Assembly (NCBI RefSeq): GCF_014851815.1
Contig: NZ_JACVAJ010000002.1
Location: 62,001 to 126,000 of the forward strand
DNA length: 64,000 bases
Origin: Pseudoxanthomonas sp. PXM01
GTDB taxonomy: Bacteria; Pseudomonadota; Gammaproteobacteria; Xanthomonadales; Xanthomonadaceae
Reading direction: 5' to 3'
In this document: positions 36,608 to 47,002 of the stretch, piece after piece
Numbering within the stretch: the stretch's first letter is position 1
How the letters are laid out: the number at the start of each line of letters is the position of its first letter
Program-made: the position numbers and the translations under genes
Notes under the pieces: generated by a model
Seen by the model: the letters and a program-made list of their open reading frames with translations, nothing else
Databases searched by the model: none
What the model was told of the DNA's origin: nothing

Positions 36608-37270
36608 TCAGGCCGCGGGCGCGGTGCGCCACGCGCGCGCCACCGGCGCGGGGGGAATGAGGCCGGCGACGCGCTTCTCGGCGCCCAGCAGGCGTGCGGC
36701 ACGGAAAGGCGCCGGTCCGTGGCCGGGCGCATCCGCGATGCCCTTCCAGACCGGCCCGTAATGCAGGACGTGCTCCGAGACGACCAGGCCGGCGGCCGCC
36801 AGTTGCAGGCGCCACTGGTCCAGTGCGCGCGGTACCAGCCCTGCCCCGCGCCAGCGCAGGCGGTAGGGGCTCCAGGGATTCAGCACGAACAGCCACAGGC
36901 GGCCACCAGGCTCGAGCACACGGGAGCACTCCTGCAGCAAGGGTTGCGGATCGCCGGCATCCAGCACGTGCTGGAGCACGATCACTCCCATGGCTTCGGT
37001 CGGCAGCGGCAGCGGCAGACCGCACTCGATGTGTCCCCCCAGACGATGCGAACCCGCCGTCGCGTGCAGCCGGACGCCGCGAGTGGCCGGGGCATGCGCG
37101 GCGTGGGCGGGGTCCGCTCCCGCCGGAGACACCCACAACCAGGGCTGTGGGGTCCGACTGGTGAGGGCCTGGCTGACCCGGGCATATTCCGACGCGAGCA
37201 GCGGTCCGCCATGGCCCGTCCCGAACCACGCCAGGGCATCGGGTTGACGGGTAAACGCGAACGCAGGCAT
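36608..37270 (-). CDS. SAM-dependent methyltransferase-like protein (YafS position)
   Basis: 220 residues with the late methyltransferase motifs of class I folds ([19 protein letters not shown] and [17 protein letters not shown]). The glycine-rich SAM motif I near the N-terminus is weak. E. coli places yafS between rnhA and gloB, and this gene has exactly that position. Substrate unknown. Confidence 0.8.
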   Translation of the reverse strand: MPAFAFTRQPDALAWFGTGHGGPLLASEYARVSQALTSRTPQPWLWVSPAGADPAHAAHAPATRGVRLHATAGSHRLGGHIECGLPLPLPTEAMGVIVLQHVLDAGDPQPLLQECSRVLEPGGRLWLFVLNPWSPYRLRWRGAGLVPRALDQWRLQLAAAGLVVSEHVLHYGPVWKGIADAPGHGPAPFRAARLLGAEKRVAGLIPPAPVARAWRTAPAA

Positions 37271-37331
37271 GTTCGGATTGTAGAGGACGCCGCCCCCGGG
37301 CGTCCGTTCCCTGCCCGGAGCCTGTTACCCG

Positions 37332-38111
37332 ATGCGTCTGCTCGCTCTGCCTGCCTTCGAGGACAACTACATCTGGGCGCTGGTCGACGACGAGGGCGAT
37401 GCGCTGGTGATCGATCCGGGCGACGCGGCCCCCGTGCTGGCCGCCACCGGCAACGGCCTGTGGCCGGCAGCGGTCCTGGTCACCCACCACCACCCCGACC
37501 ATGCCGGCGGCATCGCGGCCCTTCGGGCGCGCTGGCCCACCCTGCCGGTGTTCGCGCCCGAGGACGACCGCATCCCCGATGCAACCGAGCGCGTCGGGGA
37601 CCGCGATACTGTTGCGGTAAAGAACTGGCGACTGTCCGTGCTGGCCGTGCCGGGCCACACACGCTCGCACATCGCGTTCCACGGCGGCGGCACGGACGGA
37701 CAACCGCACCTGTTCTGCGGAGACACCCTCTTCAGCCTGGGCTGCGGCCGCCTGTTCGAAGGTACGCCGGCGCAGATGCTCGCATCGCTCGACCGTCTCG
37801 TGGCGCTGCCCGACGCCTCGCTGGTCTGCTGCGGTCACGAATACACGCTGGCCAATGCCGCGTTTGCCAGCGCCGTAGACCCCTATAACCCGGCCTTGCG
37901 CCATCGCATCGAGGAAGCCCGCGGCATGCGCCAGGCCGGCCGCCCCAGCCTGCCGGTCACGCTCGCCAGCGAGATCGCGAGCAACCCTTTCCTGCGGGTG
38001 GATACCGAGGCGGTCCGCGCTGCGGTGTCCCATCGCCTGGGCCGAAATCCCGTCGACCGGGTGGAGACGTTCGCCACGCTGCGGCAGTGGAAAAACGACT
38101 TCCGCGCATGA
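37332..38111 (+). CDS. gloB: Hydroxyacylglutathione hydrolase (glyoxalase II)
   Basis: 259 residues. It hydrolyses S-lactoylglutathione from methylglyoxal detoxification. The metal motif THHHPDHAGG (about 56-65), FCGDTLFSLGCGRLFEGT and CCGHEYTLANAAFA are diagnostic. It is divergent from the methyltransferase gene and overlaps mltD by four bases (ATGA). Confidence 0.97.
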   Translation: MRLLALPAFEDNYIWALVDDEGDALVIDPGDAAPVLAATGNGLWPAAVLVTHHHPDHAGGIAALRARWPTLPVFAPEDDRIPDATERVGDRDTVAVKNWRLSVLAVPGHTRSHIAFHGGGTDGQPHLFCGDTLFSLGCGRLFEGTPAQMLASLDRLVALPDASLVCCGHEYTLANAAFASAVDPYNPALRHRIEEARGMRQAGRPSLPVTLASEIASNPFLRVDTEAVRAAVSHRLGRNPVDRVETFATLRQWKNDFRA

Positions 38112-39292
38112 AACAGCGCACGCGCCTTCACCGGGCCCTGCTGGCTGCCGGGCTTGCCGTTGCGACGCATGCAGCGGTCGCCGCCGATCCGCCTGCGCAG
38201 GCGGGGACGCAGGCTGTCCCCGCCCAGCCAGCGATCGAACCGGCCAGCCTTCCCGCCAGTCATCAGCGCAGCGGGCTGGAGATCTACCAGCGCTTCCGCG
38301 ATGGGCTCGCCGATCCGGAGTGCGACAGCGAGGCGACCAACGGCCGCTGGAAGAAGCATTTCAGCCACGCGCCGGGTCAGCTGGCCCGCGCCGAGGACGA
38401 CGTCCTGCCACTGTTCGGCTACGTGGTCGACGCCTTGCGCGAGGCGCACCTGCCCACCGAATTCGCCCTGATTCCGTTCGTCGAAAGCGGCTACAAGCCG
38501 GGTGCCCGCAATCCGCAGGGGCCGGCCGGGTTGTGGCAGTTCATCGGCATCACCGCGCGCAACCACGGCGTACCGATGCGCGAGGGGTATGACGGCCGGT
38601 TGTCGCCGGTGGATTCGACCCAGGCGGCCGTCCGCTATCTGAAGACGCTGCACGGCATGTTCGGTGGCGACTGGCGGCTGGCGGTGATGGCCTACAACGC
38701 CGGCGAGTACCGGGTGCTGCAATCGATGCGCCGCGCCGGCATGAACGCGCGCAATGCCCGCCCGGCCGAATTGCCGGGCCTGTCGGGCATCACCTACGCC
38801 TACGTGGAGAAACTGCACGCCCTCGCGTGCATCTTCCAGCAGGCGGACGACCGCGACGCCTGGCTCCGACAGATGGACCGTCCTGTCCCGCGCCTGGCGG
38901 CGCATGTCCTGCCCGGCGACGCCACCCTCGACGCCTGGGCCAGGGCGCAGCAACAGCCCGCCGCGCTGCTCAAGCGCCTCAATCCCGCGCTGGCCGGTCG
39001 CTTCAGCCGGGCAGGCAAACCGATGCAACTGCTGGCACCGACCAATGCGGGGGTCACCGACGCCGCAGCGCCAGCGGAAGCATCGGCGGTACCGCCGACC
39101 ACGGAATCCGATGCGCGGGCCGGCACGCGCTCCGCAGGCCGTACGCATACGGTCAAGAGCGGCGACTCTGCCTGGACCATCGCGCGTCGCCACGGCATCA
39201 CGACGGCGCGCCTGCTGCAGATCAATGGACTGGCGGCGGACGCCGTGTTGCGGCCGGGCATGGTGCTGAAGCTGGACGGCGACGCTGACTGA
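38108..39292 (+). CDS. mltD: Membrane-bound/periplasmic lytic transglycosylase D-like, with one LysM
   Basis: 394 residues. Signal peptide 1-26 (ending HAAVAAD, no clear lipobox Cys). The SLT domain has the catalytic Glu in LIPFVESGYKPGARN, then GPAGLWQFI and MAYNAGEYRVL. One C-terminal LysM repeat (HTVKSGDSAWTIARRHGIT) binds peptidoglycan; the E. coli protein has two. It is the gloB-coupled gene, as in E. coli (gloB-mltD). Confidence 0.92.
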   Translation: MKQRTRLHRALLAAGLAVATHAAVAADPPAQAGTQAVPAQPAIEPASLPASHQRSGLEIYQRFRDGLADPECDSEATNGRWKKHFSHAPGQLARAEDDVLPLFGYVVDALREAHLPTEFALIPFVESGYKPGARNPQGPAGLWQFIGITARNHGVPMREGYDGRLSPVDSTQAAVRYLKTLHGMFGGDWRLAVMAYNAGEYRVLQSMRRAGMNARNARPAELPGLSGITYAYVEKLHALACIFQQADDRDAWLRQMDRPVPRLAAHVLPGDATLDAWARAQQQPAALLKRLNPALAGRFSRAGKPMQLLAPTNAGVTDAAAPAEASAVPPTTESDARAGTRSAGRTHTVKSGDSAWTIARRHGITTARLLQINGLAADAVLRPGMVLKLDGDAD

Positions 39293-39311
39293 CCAGGACG
39301 CGCAAAAAGAA

Positions 39312-39335
39312 GAATCCCGCCGGGAGGCGGGATTC
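39312..39335 (-). terminator. Terminator of ppiD
   Basis: Stem GAATCCCGCC/GGCGGGATTC with a short loop. On the minus strand it is followed by TTCTTTTTG, so it serves ppiD, which ends 26 bases away; the convergent mltD gene may use it more weakly. Confidence 0.8.
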
Positions 39336-39361
39336 GGATCGTACTCGACAGCGAAGGCGAC

Positions 39362-41338
39362 TCAGAGGCGCTCTTCGAACACCTTCACCTTGAAGCGCTT
39401 GCGCAGCGCGTCAACGTAGGCCTGGGTCGCGATACCGGCATTGATTTGCGCCAGTTGCTGCTGCATGGCCGCGCGCTCTTCCGCAGGCACGTCCGCGATC
39501 GCGCCATCGGTCACCTTGTTCACGGTAAACACGGCATAGGCGCCGTCGCCCAACGCCACCTTGCCGGCGACCACCTTGCCGTCCGCCGGTCGACCCGCCG
39601 CGAAGATCGCGTCGTTGGCCTCGGCCGTGGGCATCGGCATCCCGCGGCGCAGACCCGGCAGTTCGTTGAAACGCAGGCCATCGGCCGCAGCGACCGTCGC
39701 CAGCGACTCGCCCTTCTGCACGCGGGCGACCAGCGCATCAGCCGCAGCCAATGCCGCCTTTTCCTGACGATCGGCGCGGATGGCGAGCACCACGGCATCG
39801 CGCGCCTTGTCCAGCGGCAACGCCTGCTCCGGCGTGTGCTGGGCGACGCGGATGACGACGCTGTGGTTGGGTGCGATTTCGATCGGATCGCTGATCGTGC
39901 CGTCCTGCACCAGCGTGTCGGAGAACGCCGCCCGCAGTACCGCCGGCACCATCGCGATGCCCTGGGGCGCTTCCTGCGAGAACGGACCCAGCTTCTGCAG
40001 CGACAGGCCAGTGGCTTCGGCCGCCGGCGCCAGCGCCGTCGGGTTCTTCAATGTTTCATTGACTAGGCGTCCGGCCAGATCGTTGAACGCCCGGTCGCGC
40101 TCGCTGTTGGCCTCTTCCGTCGCCAGCTCACCGCGCACTTCTTCGAAGCTGCGTCCCGTACCGGCATCGATCCGCTTCAGCTGCAGCACGTGATAGCCGA
40201 AGTCGCTCTTGACCGGACCGCGGATCTCGCCGGTCTGCATGGCGAACGCGGCGTCTTCGAAGGGTTTGACCATCGAACCGTCCTGCGCGAACGGCGGCAG
40301 CTCACCACCGGCGTCCTTCGAACCAGGGTCTTCCGAATTCGCGCGCGCCAATGCCGCGAAGTCGGCGCCTTCGCGCGCCTGCTTGGCGAGTGCGGCAGCC
40401 TTTTCCTCGGCCTTCTTCTGCGTGGCGGCGTCCGCACCGGCGTCGGTCGCGATCAGGATGTGCGCGACCACACGCTGCTCCGGCGACATGAAGCGCGACT
40501 TCTCGGCCTCGTAGCGCTTGCGCAGCGCCGCCTCGTCGGCTGCCGCCGCGACCGGCAGCGTCGCGCCATTGATCTCGACGTACTCCAACGACACCTGCTC
40601 GGGTCGCTTGAAATCGTTCTTGTGGCCGTCGTACCACGCTTTGACCTGCGCATCGGTGACAGGCGCCGTGTCCTCCGCCACCGGCGGCAGCAGCGCAACG
40701 CCGATGTCGCGCGTCTCGCCCAACAGCTTCCACATGCGCGTCTGTTCGCCTTCGGTCACGAAGTCGGAATCGCCGATGGCCTGCGGCACCAGCAGCATGC
40801 GCAGGCGCTCGCGCTGCTGTTCCTGGAACTGCAGCGGCGAGACCGCCGGCACCTGCGATGCGAGCAGCATCTGGTACTGCTCGGGGCTGAACTTGCCGTC
40901 GACCTGGAACGCCGGCTCGCTCGCGATCATCTCCTGCACGGCCGCGTTGCCCACGACGATACCGGCACGCTTCGCGCCCAGCGCCAGCACCTTCTGGTCG
41001 ATCAGTTGCTCCAGCACCTTGCGCTTGTTGTCCGCGCTTTCGAACTCGCGCGGATCGAACGCATCACCCAGCGCCTGGCGCTGCTGCTGGCGTGCCTGCT
41101 CGAACGCCGCGCGGAAGTCCTCCTGGGTAACCTCTTCCCGCTGCCAGAGCATCGACGCCGGCCACCACTGCGGCGCGGACTCCCACCAAGTCGGCGGCGC
41201 TTCCACCAGCGCCACGTCACTGGCGGTGCCACCGGTCATGTACTCGTTCACGCCAACGAAGGCGAACGGAATGATCAGCAGACCCAGGATGAGACTGGCG
41301 ATCCAGCCGGAGGTTTTGTCGCGGAGTTTCTGCAGCAT
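39362..41338 (-). CDS. ppiD: Periplasmic folding chaperone / peptidyl-prolyl isomerase PpiD
   Basis: 658 residues. One N-terminal transmembrane helix (about 11-33, SLILGLLIIPFAFVGV) anchors a periplasmic SurA-N-like chaperone domain and a parvulin domain (VVAHILIATDA to FGYHVLQLK, about 280-385). PpiD works at the SecYEG exit. The parvulin active site of PpiD proteins is usually inactive. The C-terminal 260 residues are a second chaperone module. It completes the lon-hupB-ppiD order, with two tRNA genes inserted between hupB and ppiD. Confidence 0.95.
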   Translation of the reverse strand: MLQKLRDKTSGWIASLILGLLIIPFAFVGVNEYMTGGTASDVALVEAPPTWWESAPQWWPASMLWQREEVTQEDFRAAFEQARQQQRQALGDAFDPREFESADNKRKVLEQLIDQKVLALGAKRAGIVVGNAAVQEMIASEPAFQVDGKFSPEQYQMLLASQVPAVSPLQFQEQQRERLRMLLVPQAIGDSDFVTEGEQTRMWKLLGETRDIGVALLPPVAEDTAPVTDAQVKAWYDGHKNDFKRPEQVSLEYVEINGATLPVAAAADEAALRKRYEAEKSRFMSPEQRVVAHILIATDAGADAATQKKAEEKAAALAKQAREGADFAALARANSEDPGSKDAGGELPPFAQDGSMVKPFEDAAFAMQTGEIRGPVKSDFGYHVLQLKRIDAGTGRSFEEVRGELATEEANSERDRAFNDLAGRLVNETLKNPTALAPAAEATGLSLQKLGPFSQEAPQGIAMVPAVLRAAFSDTLVQDGTISDPIEIAPNHSVVIRVAQHTPEQALPLDKARDAVVLAIRADRQEKAALAAADALVARVQKGESLATVAAADGLRFNELPGLRRGMPMPTAEANDAIFAAGRPADGKVVAGKVALGDGAYAVFTVNKVTDGAIADVPAEERAAMQQQLAQINAGIATQAYVDALRKRFKVKVFEERL

Positions 41339-41460
41339 GTGCGCACGGGACCCGAATTCGTTCAGCCGCGAAGTTTAGCGCGCCATGGAGGCGGCGTCTC
41401 GCCATCCTGCGGCAACCCTCGAGGCAGGCCGGCCGAGACGTCCCACAAGACGAGGACAGC

Positions 41461-41486
41461 AAAAAGCCCGCTTTCGCGGGCTTTTT
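41461..41486 (-). terminator. Terminator downstream of tRNA-Asp
   Basis: AAAAAGCCCGC/GCGGGCTTTTT with a TTTC loop, a strong symmetrical terminator nine bases from the tRNA CCA end and about 120 bases before the ppiD start. Confidence 0.9.
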
Positions 41487-41494
41487 GGGTGAAA

Positions 41495-41571
41495 TGGCGG
41501 AGTGGACGGGACTCGAACCCGCGACCTCCGGCGTGACAGGCCAGCATTCTAACCGACTGAACTACCACTCC
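41495..41571 (-). tRNA. tRNA-Asp (GTC)
   Basis: 77 bases with encoded CCA. Acceptor GGAGTGG/CCACTCC, anticodon loop CTGTCAC (anticodon GTC), T-loop GTTCGAGTC. A TACAAT hexamer on the minus strand upstream (about 41590) may be a -10 box, but no good -35 is seen. Confidence 0.97.
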
Positions 41572-41655
41572 GCGCTGAGACGAACATTGTAAGACGATTT
41601 CAGCGCTTTCCGCTAGACCATCCAACAATTTTTTTAACCTTGCACCGCCCCGATG

Positions 41656-41730
41656 TGGTGGGTGCTGAGGGTTTCGAACCCCCGACCCTCTCCGTGTAAG
41701 GGAGACGCTCTACCGCTGAGCTAAGCACCC
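41656..41730 (-). tRNA. tRNA-Val (TAC)
   Basis: 75 bases with encoded CCA. Acceptor GGGTGCT/AGCACCC, anticodon stem TCTCC/GGAGA with anticodon TAC. It follows hupB by 35 bases and can be read from the hupB promoter. Confidence 0.96.
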
Positions 41731-41765
41731 AGGGTGATCGCACCCTGCCATCGGCAGCGAGTCGA

Positions 41766-42038
41766 TTAGTTTACGGCATCCTTCAGGGCTTTGCCAGCCT
41801 TGAACGCAGGATTCTTGGACGCCTTGATCTTGATGGTGTCGCCGGTCTTCGGGTTGCGGCCGGTGCGGGCGGCGCGCTTGCGGACCTGGAAGGTGCCGAA
41901 GCCGACCAGCGTCACGCTGTCGCCCTTCTTGAGGGCCTTCGTGATGCTGGAGATGACGGCGTCGACGGCGCGGCCGGCTTCGGCCTTGGACACTTCGGCT
42001 TCGTCGGCGACGGCATCGATCAATTCGGTTTTGTTCAT
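41766..42038 (-). CDS. hupB: DNA-binding protein HU-beta
   Basis: 90 residues. Histone-like nucleoid protein. [18 protein letters not shown] and [18 protein letters not shown] are diagnostic; the DNA-binding arm with the conserved Pro is intact. Start ATG at 42038. A good sigma70 promoter lies 120 bases upstream. Confidence 0.98.
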   Translation of the reverse strand: MNKTELIDAVADEAEVSKAEAGRAVDAVISSITKALKKGDSVTLVGFGTFQVRKRAARTGRNPKTGDTIKIKASKNPAFKAGKALKDAVN

Positions 42039-42165
42039 TGAGTAACTCCCTGTGCGGCACAACCGCGGAATGAGTGGCCGGAACCGCGGGCTTCACTTGC
42101 CTCACTGGAACCGTCCGTTATGTCCACGCGCATCAAGGCACAGCCTCGTGCATGCGGGTGACGTC

Positions 42166-42194
42166 GTTATACCAGTGCAAAAAATGCCACGCAA
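42166..42194 (-). promoter_or_regulatory. Sigma70-type promoter of hupB
   Basis: On the minus strand: TTGCGT (42194-42189), exactly 17 bases, then TATAAC (42171-42166). The -10 matches five of six positions and the -35 starts with TTG. It leaves a leader of about 120 bases before hupB. Confidence 0.65.
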
Positions 42195-42255
42195 GCCGAA
42201 AACCCAGCAATGACGCGGGTTTCAGGGCGATGACAAGCACCGCCCGTCGCATTGT

Positions 42256-44706
42256 TCAATGCTTCACGCCGGGTTGCTGAGACCCTTTGCTGCGCTCCTT
42301 CTTGGTCGCCGGTACCTTCCGCTCGCCGCCCGTACCGCCTGCGGCGGGCACCGGCGCCAATGGCCGCTCCAGCGCGAGATCGAGCACCTCGTCGATCCAC
42401 TTCACCGGCACGATCTTGATGCCGTCGGTGACATTCGCAGGAATGTCGGCCAGGTCCTTCTTGTTCTCGTCAGGAATGATGACGGTAGTGATGCCGCCAC
42501 GCAGGGCCGCCAACAGCTTTTCCTTGAGGCCACCGATCGCGGTGACGCGGCCACGCAACGTGATCTCGCCGGTCATCGCCACGTCCGCGCGCACGGGGTT
42601 CTTGGTCAGCGCGGATACCAGTGCGGTCACCATTGCGATGCCCGCACTCGGACCGTCTTTCGGCGTCGCGCCATCGGGCACGTGCAGGTGCACGTCGTGC
42701 TTCTGCAAGAACTCCGCATCGACGCCCAGGCTCACCGCCCGGCCGCGCACGACGGACATCGCCGCAGAACCCGATTCCTTCATCACATCGCCCAACTGTC
42801 CGGTGAGCAGCATGTTGCCCTTGCCGGGCACCAGCGCGACTTCGATCTGCAGCAGGTCGCCGCCGACTTCCGTCCACGCCAGCCCGGTGACCAGACCGAT
42901 CTCGTTCTGCTCCTCGGCGCGGCCGAAGTCGTAGCGACGCACGCCGGCGTACTTCTCCAGATTCTTGGAGCTGACCTGCATCGCAGCCGCTTTCTTCTTT
43001 GCCGGCTTGGGCCCCGCCAGCGCGATCTCCTTGACCACCTTGCGGCAGATCTTGGCGACTTCACGCTCGAGATTACGCACACCGGACTCGCGCGTGTAGT
43101 AGCGCACCAGGTCGCGAATCGCGCTTTCAGCGATCTTCAGCTCGTCAGCCTTCAGGCCATTCGCCTTCAATTGCTTCGGCACGAGGTAACGCTGTGCGAT
43201 GTTGACCTTCTCGTCCTCGGTGTAACCCGGGATGCGGATGACCTCCATGCGGTCCAGCAACGGACCCGGAATGTTCAGCGAATTCGAGGTCGCGACAAAC
43301 ATCACCTCGGACAGATCCAGATCGACCTCGAGGTAATGGTCGTTGAAGGCGTTGTTCTGTTCCGGATCCAGCACCTCGAGCAGCGCGGACGAGGGATCGC
43401 CGCGGAAGTCCATCGACATCTTGTCGATCTCGTCCAGCACGAACAGCGGGTTCTTGCTGCCGGTCTTGTTGAGGTTCTGCACGATGCGGCCCGGCATCGA
43501 GCCGACATAGGTCCGGCGATGTCCGCGGATTTCCGCCTCGTCGCGCACGCCGCCGAGCGACATGCGTACGAACTTGCGGTTGGTCGCCTTGGCGATGCTC
43601 TGGCCCAGCGAGGTCTTGCCGACGCCCGGCGGGCCGACCAGGCACAGGATCGGGCCCCGCAGCTTCTTCACGCGCGACTGCACCGCGAGGTACTCGAGGA
43701 TGCGCTCCTTGACCTTCTCCAGACCGTAGTGGTCGGCGTCCAGCGTGTCCTGCGCGACCTTGAGATCCTTGCGCACCTTGGTGCGCTTGTTCCACGGCAC
43801 GCCGAGCAGCCAGTCCAGATAGTTGCGGACGACCGCCGCCTCCGCCGACATCGGCGACATCTGCTTGAGCTTGTTGAGTTCGTTGCGCGCCTTCGTTTCG
43901 ACGGGCTTCGGCATGCCGGCCTCAGCGATCTTGCGTGCGAGCTCTTCCAGTTCGTTGGGCGCCTCGTCGAGCTCGCCCAGCTCCTTCTGGATGGCCTTCA
44001 TCTGTTCGTTGAGGTAGTACTCGCGCTGGCTCTTCTCCATCTGCGACTTCACGCGCCCGCGGATGCGCTTCTCCAATTGCTGCACGTCGATTTCACCGTC
44101 GACGAAACCGACCAGCAGCTCAAGCCGCTCCCCGACCTCGACGGTTTCCAGCAGGCGCTGCTTGTCGCTCAGGCGCACGCCCAGGTGCGCGGCGATCGTG
44201 TCGGCAAGCCGGCTCGGCTCGTCGATCCCGGCCAGAGTCTGCAGCAGTTCGGGCGGCAGCTTGCGATTGGTCTTCACGTACTGCTCGAACAGGCCCATCA
44301 GCGAGCGGGCCACGGCCTCGATCTCGCGCGGCTCGCGGGCGTCAGTGGAATCGACCTCTTCGCCTTGTCCATACAGGGAGCCATCACGCTCGACGACATT
44401 CGACACGCTCACGCGCGTGGTGCCCTCGACCAGCACCTTGATCGTGCCATCCGGCAGCTTCAGCAACTGCAGGACCTGCGCGAGCGTGCCGACGGTGTAC
44501 AGATCGGCCGCGGCAGGATCGTCCGTCTCGGCGGATTTCTGCGCCAGCAGGATGATGCGCTTGTCGGCCTCCATCGCCTGCTCCAGCGCACGCATGGACT
44601 TGTCACGCCCCACGAACAGCGGGATGACCATGTGCGGGAACACCACCACGTCACGTAGCGGAAGGACCGGCAGGTCGAGGATTTCAGTCTGGGGACGGCG
44701 GGGCAT
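42256..44706 (-). CDS. lon: ATP-dependent protease Lon
   Basis: 816 residues. Cytoplasmic quality-control protease. The N-terminal substrate domain begins [18 protein letters not shown]. The AAA+ module has Walker [12 protein letters not shown] (about 355) and Walker [10 protein letters not shown]. The catalytic Ser is in [11 protein letters not shown] near residue 680, with Lys about 43 residues later. The ATG at 44706 is chosen by homology. A sigma32-like promoter lies 54-82 bases upstream. Confidence 0.98.
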   Translation of the reverse strand: MPRRPQTEILDLPVLPLRDVVVFPHMVIPLFVGRDKSMRALEQAMEADKRIILLAQKSAETDDPAAADLYTVGTLAQVLQLLKLPDGTIKVLVEGTTRVSVSNVVERDGSLYGQGEEVDSTDAREPREIEAVARSLMGLFEQYVKTNRKLPPELLQTLAGIDEPSRLADTIAAHLGVRLSDKQRLLETVEVGERLELLVGFVDGEIDVQQLEKRIRGRVKSQMEKSQREYYLNEQMKAIQKELGELDEAPNELEELARKIAEAGMPKPVETKARNELNKLKQMSPMSAEAAVVRNYLDWLLGVPWNKRTKVRKDLKVAQDTLDADHYGLEKVKERILEYLAVQSRVKKLRGPILCLVGPPGVGKTSLGQSIAKATNRKFVRMSLGGVRDEAEIRGHRRTYVGSMPGRIVQNLNKTGSKNPLFVLDEIDKMSMDFRGDPSSALLEVLDPEQNNAFNDHYLEVDLDLSEVMFVATSNSLNIPGPLLDRMEVIRIPGYTEDEKVNIAQRYLVPKQLKANGLKADELKIAESAIRDLVRYYTRESGVRNLEREVAKICRKVVKEIALAGPKPAKKKAAAMQVSSKNLEKYAGVRRYDFGRAEEQNEIGLVTGLAWTEVGGDLLQIEVALVPGKGNMLLTGQLGDVMKESGSAAMSVVRGRAVSLGVDAEFLQKHDVHLHVPDGATPKDGPSAGIAMVTALVSALTKNPVRADVAMTGEITLRGRVTAIGGLKEKLLAALRGGITTVIIPDENKKDLADIPANVTDGIKIVPVKWIDEVLDLALERPLAPVPAAGGTGGERKVPATKKERSKGSQQPGVKH

Positions 44707-44759
44707 GGGGGCTCCAGCGAAGGTCGGAATACGGAGGTGCGTGCGCACCAATGGGCCCG

Positions 44760-44788
44760 TTATGGGGCCATCGCCGGGGGGATGCAAG
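44760..44788 (-). promoter_or_regulatory. Sigma32 (heat-shock)-like promoter of lon
   Basis: On the minus strand: CTTGCAT (44788-44782), 14 bases, CCCCATAA (44767-44760). This fits the RpoH consensus CTTGAAA-N11-16-CCCCATNT in eight of the nine best-conserved positions, at the expected spacing and distance from lon. Confidence 0.7.
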
Positions 44789-44844
44789 AGCGTCGCCAAA
44801 ACCCCAATGGAACCGGCGACTTGCAGGCGAGCGCCAGAAACTGA

Positions 44845-44867
44845 ACAGGCGCCACGAGGGCGCCTGT
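44845..44867 (-). terminator. Probable terminator after clpX
   Basis: Perfect stem ACAGGCGCC/GGCGCCTGT with a five-base loop, followed on the minus strand by TCAGTTTCTGG. It lies 22 bases after the clpX stop and separates clpX from lon. Confidence 0.6.
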
Positions 44868-44889
44868 CAGGAGAAGTTTTGCGGCCGGA

Positions 44890-46173
44890 TCACTCCGCCG
44901 AGGCGACCTTCGGTGCCGGCGGATTCTGGTAGATCAGGTACGGCTCGGACTTGTGTTCGATCACCGACTCGTCCACGACCACCTTGCTGACGTTCTCCAG
45001 CGATGGCAACTCGTACATCGTGTCGAGCAGCACCGACTCCACGATCGTGCGGAGACCACGTGCGCCCGTCTTGCGCTTCAACGCCTTGCGGGCGATCGCC
45101 GACAACGCGTCGGGCCGGAACTCGAGTTCGACGCCTTCCATCTCGAACAGCTTCTTGAACTGCTTGGTGATGGCGTTCTTCGGCTCGGTGAGGATTTTGA
45201 CCAGTGCGGTCTCGTCCAGTTCTTCCAGCGTGGCGACGACCGGCAGGCGGCCGACGAACTCGGGGATCAGGCCGAACTTGATCAGGTCTTCCGGTTCGAC
45301 TTCCGACAAGACCTTGCCGACTTCCGGCTTCTTCTCGGAACTCTTCACCTTGGCACCGAAACCGATACCGCTGGCCTCGGTGCTGCGCTGCTGGATGATC
45401 TTGTCCAGGCCGGCGAACGCACCGCCGCAGATGAACAGGATGTTCTTGGTGTCGACCTGCAGGAATTCCTGCTGCGGGTGCTTGCGGCCGCCCTGCGGCG
45501 GAACGCTGGCGACCGTGCCTTCGATCAGCTTCAGCAGCGCCTGTTGCACGCCTTCGCCGGACACGTCCCGGGTGATCGACGGGTTCTCGCTCTTGCGCGA
45601 GATCTTGTCGATCTCGTCGATGTAGACGATGCCCTGCTGCGCCTTGTCGACATCGTAGTCGCACTTCTGCAGCAGCTTCTGGATGATGTTCTCCACGTCC
45701 TCGCCCACATAACCGGCTTCGGTCAGCGTGGTGGCATCGGCGATGGTGAACGGCACGTTGAGCAGGCGTGCCAGCGTCTCCGCCAGCAGCGTCTTGCCCG
45801 AACCGGTCGGGCCTGCGAGCAGGATGTTCGACTTGGCCAGTTCGACCTCGTCGTTCTTGCTGCGGCTCTCGATACGCTTGTAGTGGTTGTAGACCGCCAC
45901 CGCCAACGTGCGCTTGGCGCGGTTCTGGCCGATCACGTACTGGTCCAGGACCTCGAGGATCTCGCGCGGCTTGGGCAGGTGGCTGCGGGCGGACTGCGCC
46001 TTCTCTTCCAGCTCTTCGCGGATGATGTCGTTGCACAGCTCCACGCATTCATCGCAGATGAACACGCTCGGGCCCGCGATCAGCTTGCGGACCTCGTGCT
46101 GGCTCTTGCCGCAGAACGAGCAGTACAGGATTTTTGTGCTGTCGCCGGAACGGCCCTGACGATCTTCGCTCAT
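44890..46173 (-). CDS. clpX: ATP-dependent Clp protease ATP-binding subunit ClpX
   Basis: 427 residues. Unfoldase that feeds ClpP. The N-terminal C4 zinc finger (CSFCGKSQ and CDECVELC), Walker [16 protein letters not shown], Walker B YIDEIDKI and the ClpP-binding IGF-like loop region (SGIGFGAKV) are present. Start ATG at 46173. It lies 127 bases after clpP. Confidence 0.98.
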   Translation of the reverse strand: MSEDRQGRSGDSTKILYCSFCGKSQHEVRKLIAGPSVFICDECVELCNDIIREELEEKAQSARSHLPKPREILEVLDQYVIGQNRAKRTLAVAVYNHYKRIESRSKNDEVELAKSNILLAGPTGSGKTLLAETLARLLNVPFTIADATTLTEAGYVGEDVENIIQKLLQKCDYDVDKAQQGIVYIDEIDKISRKSENPSITRDVSGEGVQQALLKLIEGTVASVPPQGGRKHPQQEFLQVDTKNILFICGGAFAGLDKIIQQRSTEASGIGFGAKVKSSEKKPEVGKVLSEVEPEDLIKFGLIPEFVGRLPVVATLEELDETALVKILTEPKNAITKQFKKLFEMEGVELEFRPDALSAIARKALKRKTGARGLRTIVESVLLDTMYELPSLENVSKVVVDESVIEHKSEPYLIYQNPPAPKVASAE

Positions 46174-46300
46174 GCTGGTATTACTCGGTCGCTCAACCTG
46201 CCCGGGAGGGCTTGCGGTCGGAGAATAGCACACGGTCCCGGCGTGTCAGCCGGGCCCGTGAACAGGGGGATTTGGGCCAGAAAACCGCTCAATCCGGGGA

Positions 46301-46927
46301 TCAGGCCGACTGGATGGAATCGTCCGGGCGACGCTCGAGCACCTGGTCGACCAGGCCATAGGCCTGCGAATCCGCCGCGCTCTTGAAGTTGTCGCGCTCG
46401 GTATCGCGCTCGATGGTTTCCAGCGACTGGCCCGTATGGTGGGACAGGATGGCGTTCAGCTTGGCGCGCAGCGTCAGGATCTCGCGGGCATGGATGTCGA
46501 TATCCGTGGCCTGGCCCTGGAAGCCGCCCAGCGGCTGGTGGATCATCACGCGCGAATTCGGCAGCGCATACCGCTTGCCCTTCGCGCCCGCCGCCAGCAG
46601 CAGCGCGCCCATGCTGGCCGCCTGGCCCACGCAGATCGTGCTCACGTCCGGCTTGATGTACTGCATGGTGTCGTAGATGGCCATGCCGGCCGTCACCACG
46701 CCACCCGGCGAGTTGATGTACAGGCTGATGTCCTTCTCCGGATTTTCGGCTTCCAGAAACAACATCTGCGCCACGATGACGTTCGCCACGTGGTCGTCCA
46801 CGCCGCCCACCAGGAAGATCACGCGCTCCTTCAGCAGACGGGAATAGATGTCGTAGGCGCGCTCGCCGCGGCTGGTCTGTTCGACCACCATCGGCACCAG
46901 GTTGAGGGCTTGGGTTTGAATGGTCAT
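46301..46927 (-). CDS. clpP: ATP-dependent Clp protease proteolytic subunit
   Basis: 208 residues. Serine peptidase chamber. Catalytic Ser in [14 protein letters not shown], His in [11 protein letters not shown] and the downstream Asp in ERDTERDNF are present. The N-terminus [21 protein letters not shown] is typical after propeptide removal. It follows tig by 75 bases. Confidence 0.98.
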   Translation of the reverse strand: MTIQTQALNLVPMVVEQTSRGERAYDIYSRLLKERVIFLVGGVDDHVANVIVAQMLFLEAENPEKDISLYINSPGGVVTAGMAIYDTMQYIKPDVSTICVGQAASMGALLLAAGAKGKRYALPNSRVMIHQPLGGFQGQATDIDIHAREILTLRAKLNAILSHHTGQSLETIERDTERDNFKSAADSQAYGLVDQVLERRPDDSIQSA

Positions 46928-46953
46928 CGGTTCTCGCGCCTGTCGTTCATGGG

Positions 46954-46981
46954 AAGGTCCGGCCTAGGATAGCCGGACCTT
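46954..46981 (-). other. Hairpin between tig and clpP
   Basis: Perfect 10-bp stem AAGGTCCGGC/GCCGGACCTT with an eight-base loop. There is no T-run on either side, so it may be an mRNA processing or stability element rather than a full terminator. Confidence 0.5.
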
Positions 46982-47002
46982 CTGCCCGGGCGGGCGCCCG
47001 GA

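Noticed and set aside
42259..44658. 799-codon plus-strand frame opposite lon.
   Set aside because: Same shadow effect, with Leu/Arg/His/Asp-rich sequence and no recognisable fold; lon is unambiguous on the other strand.
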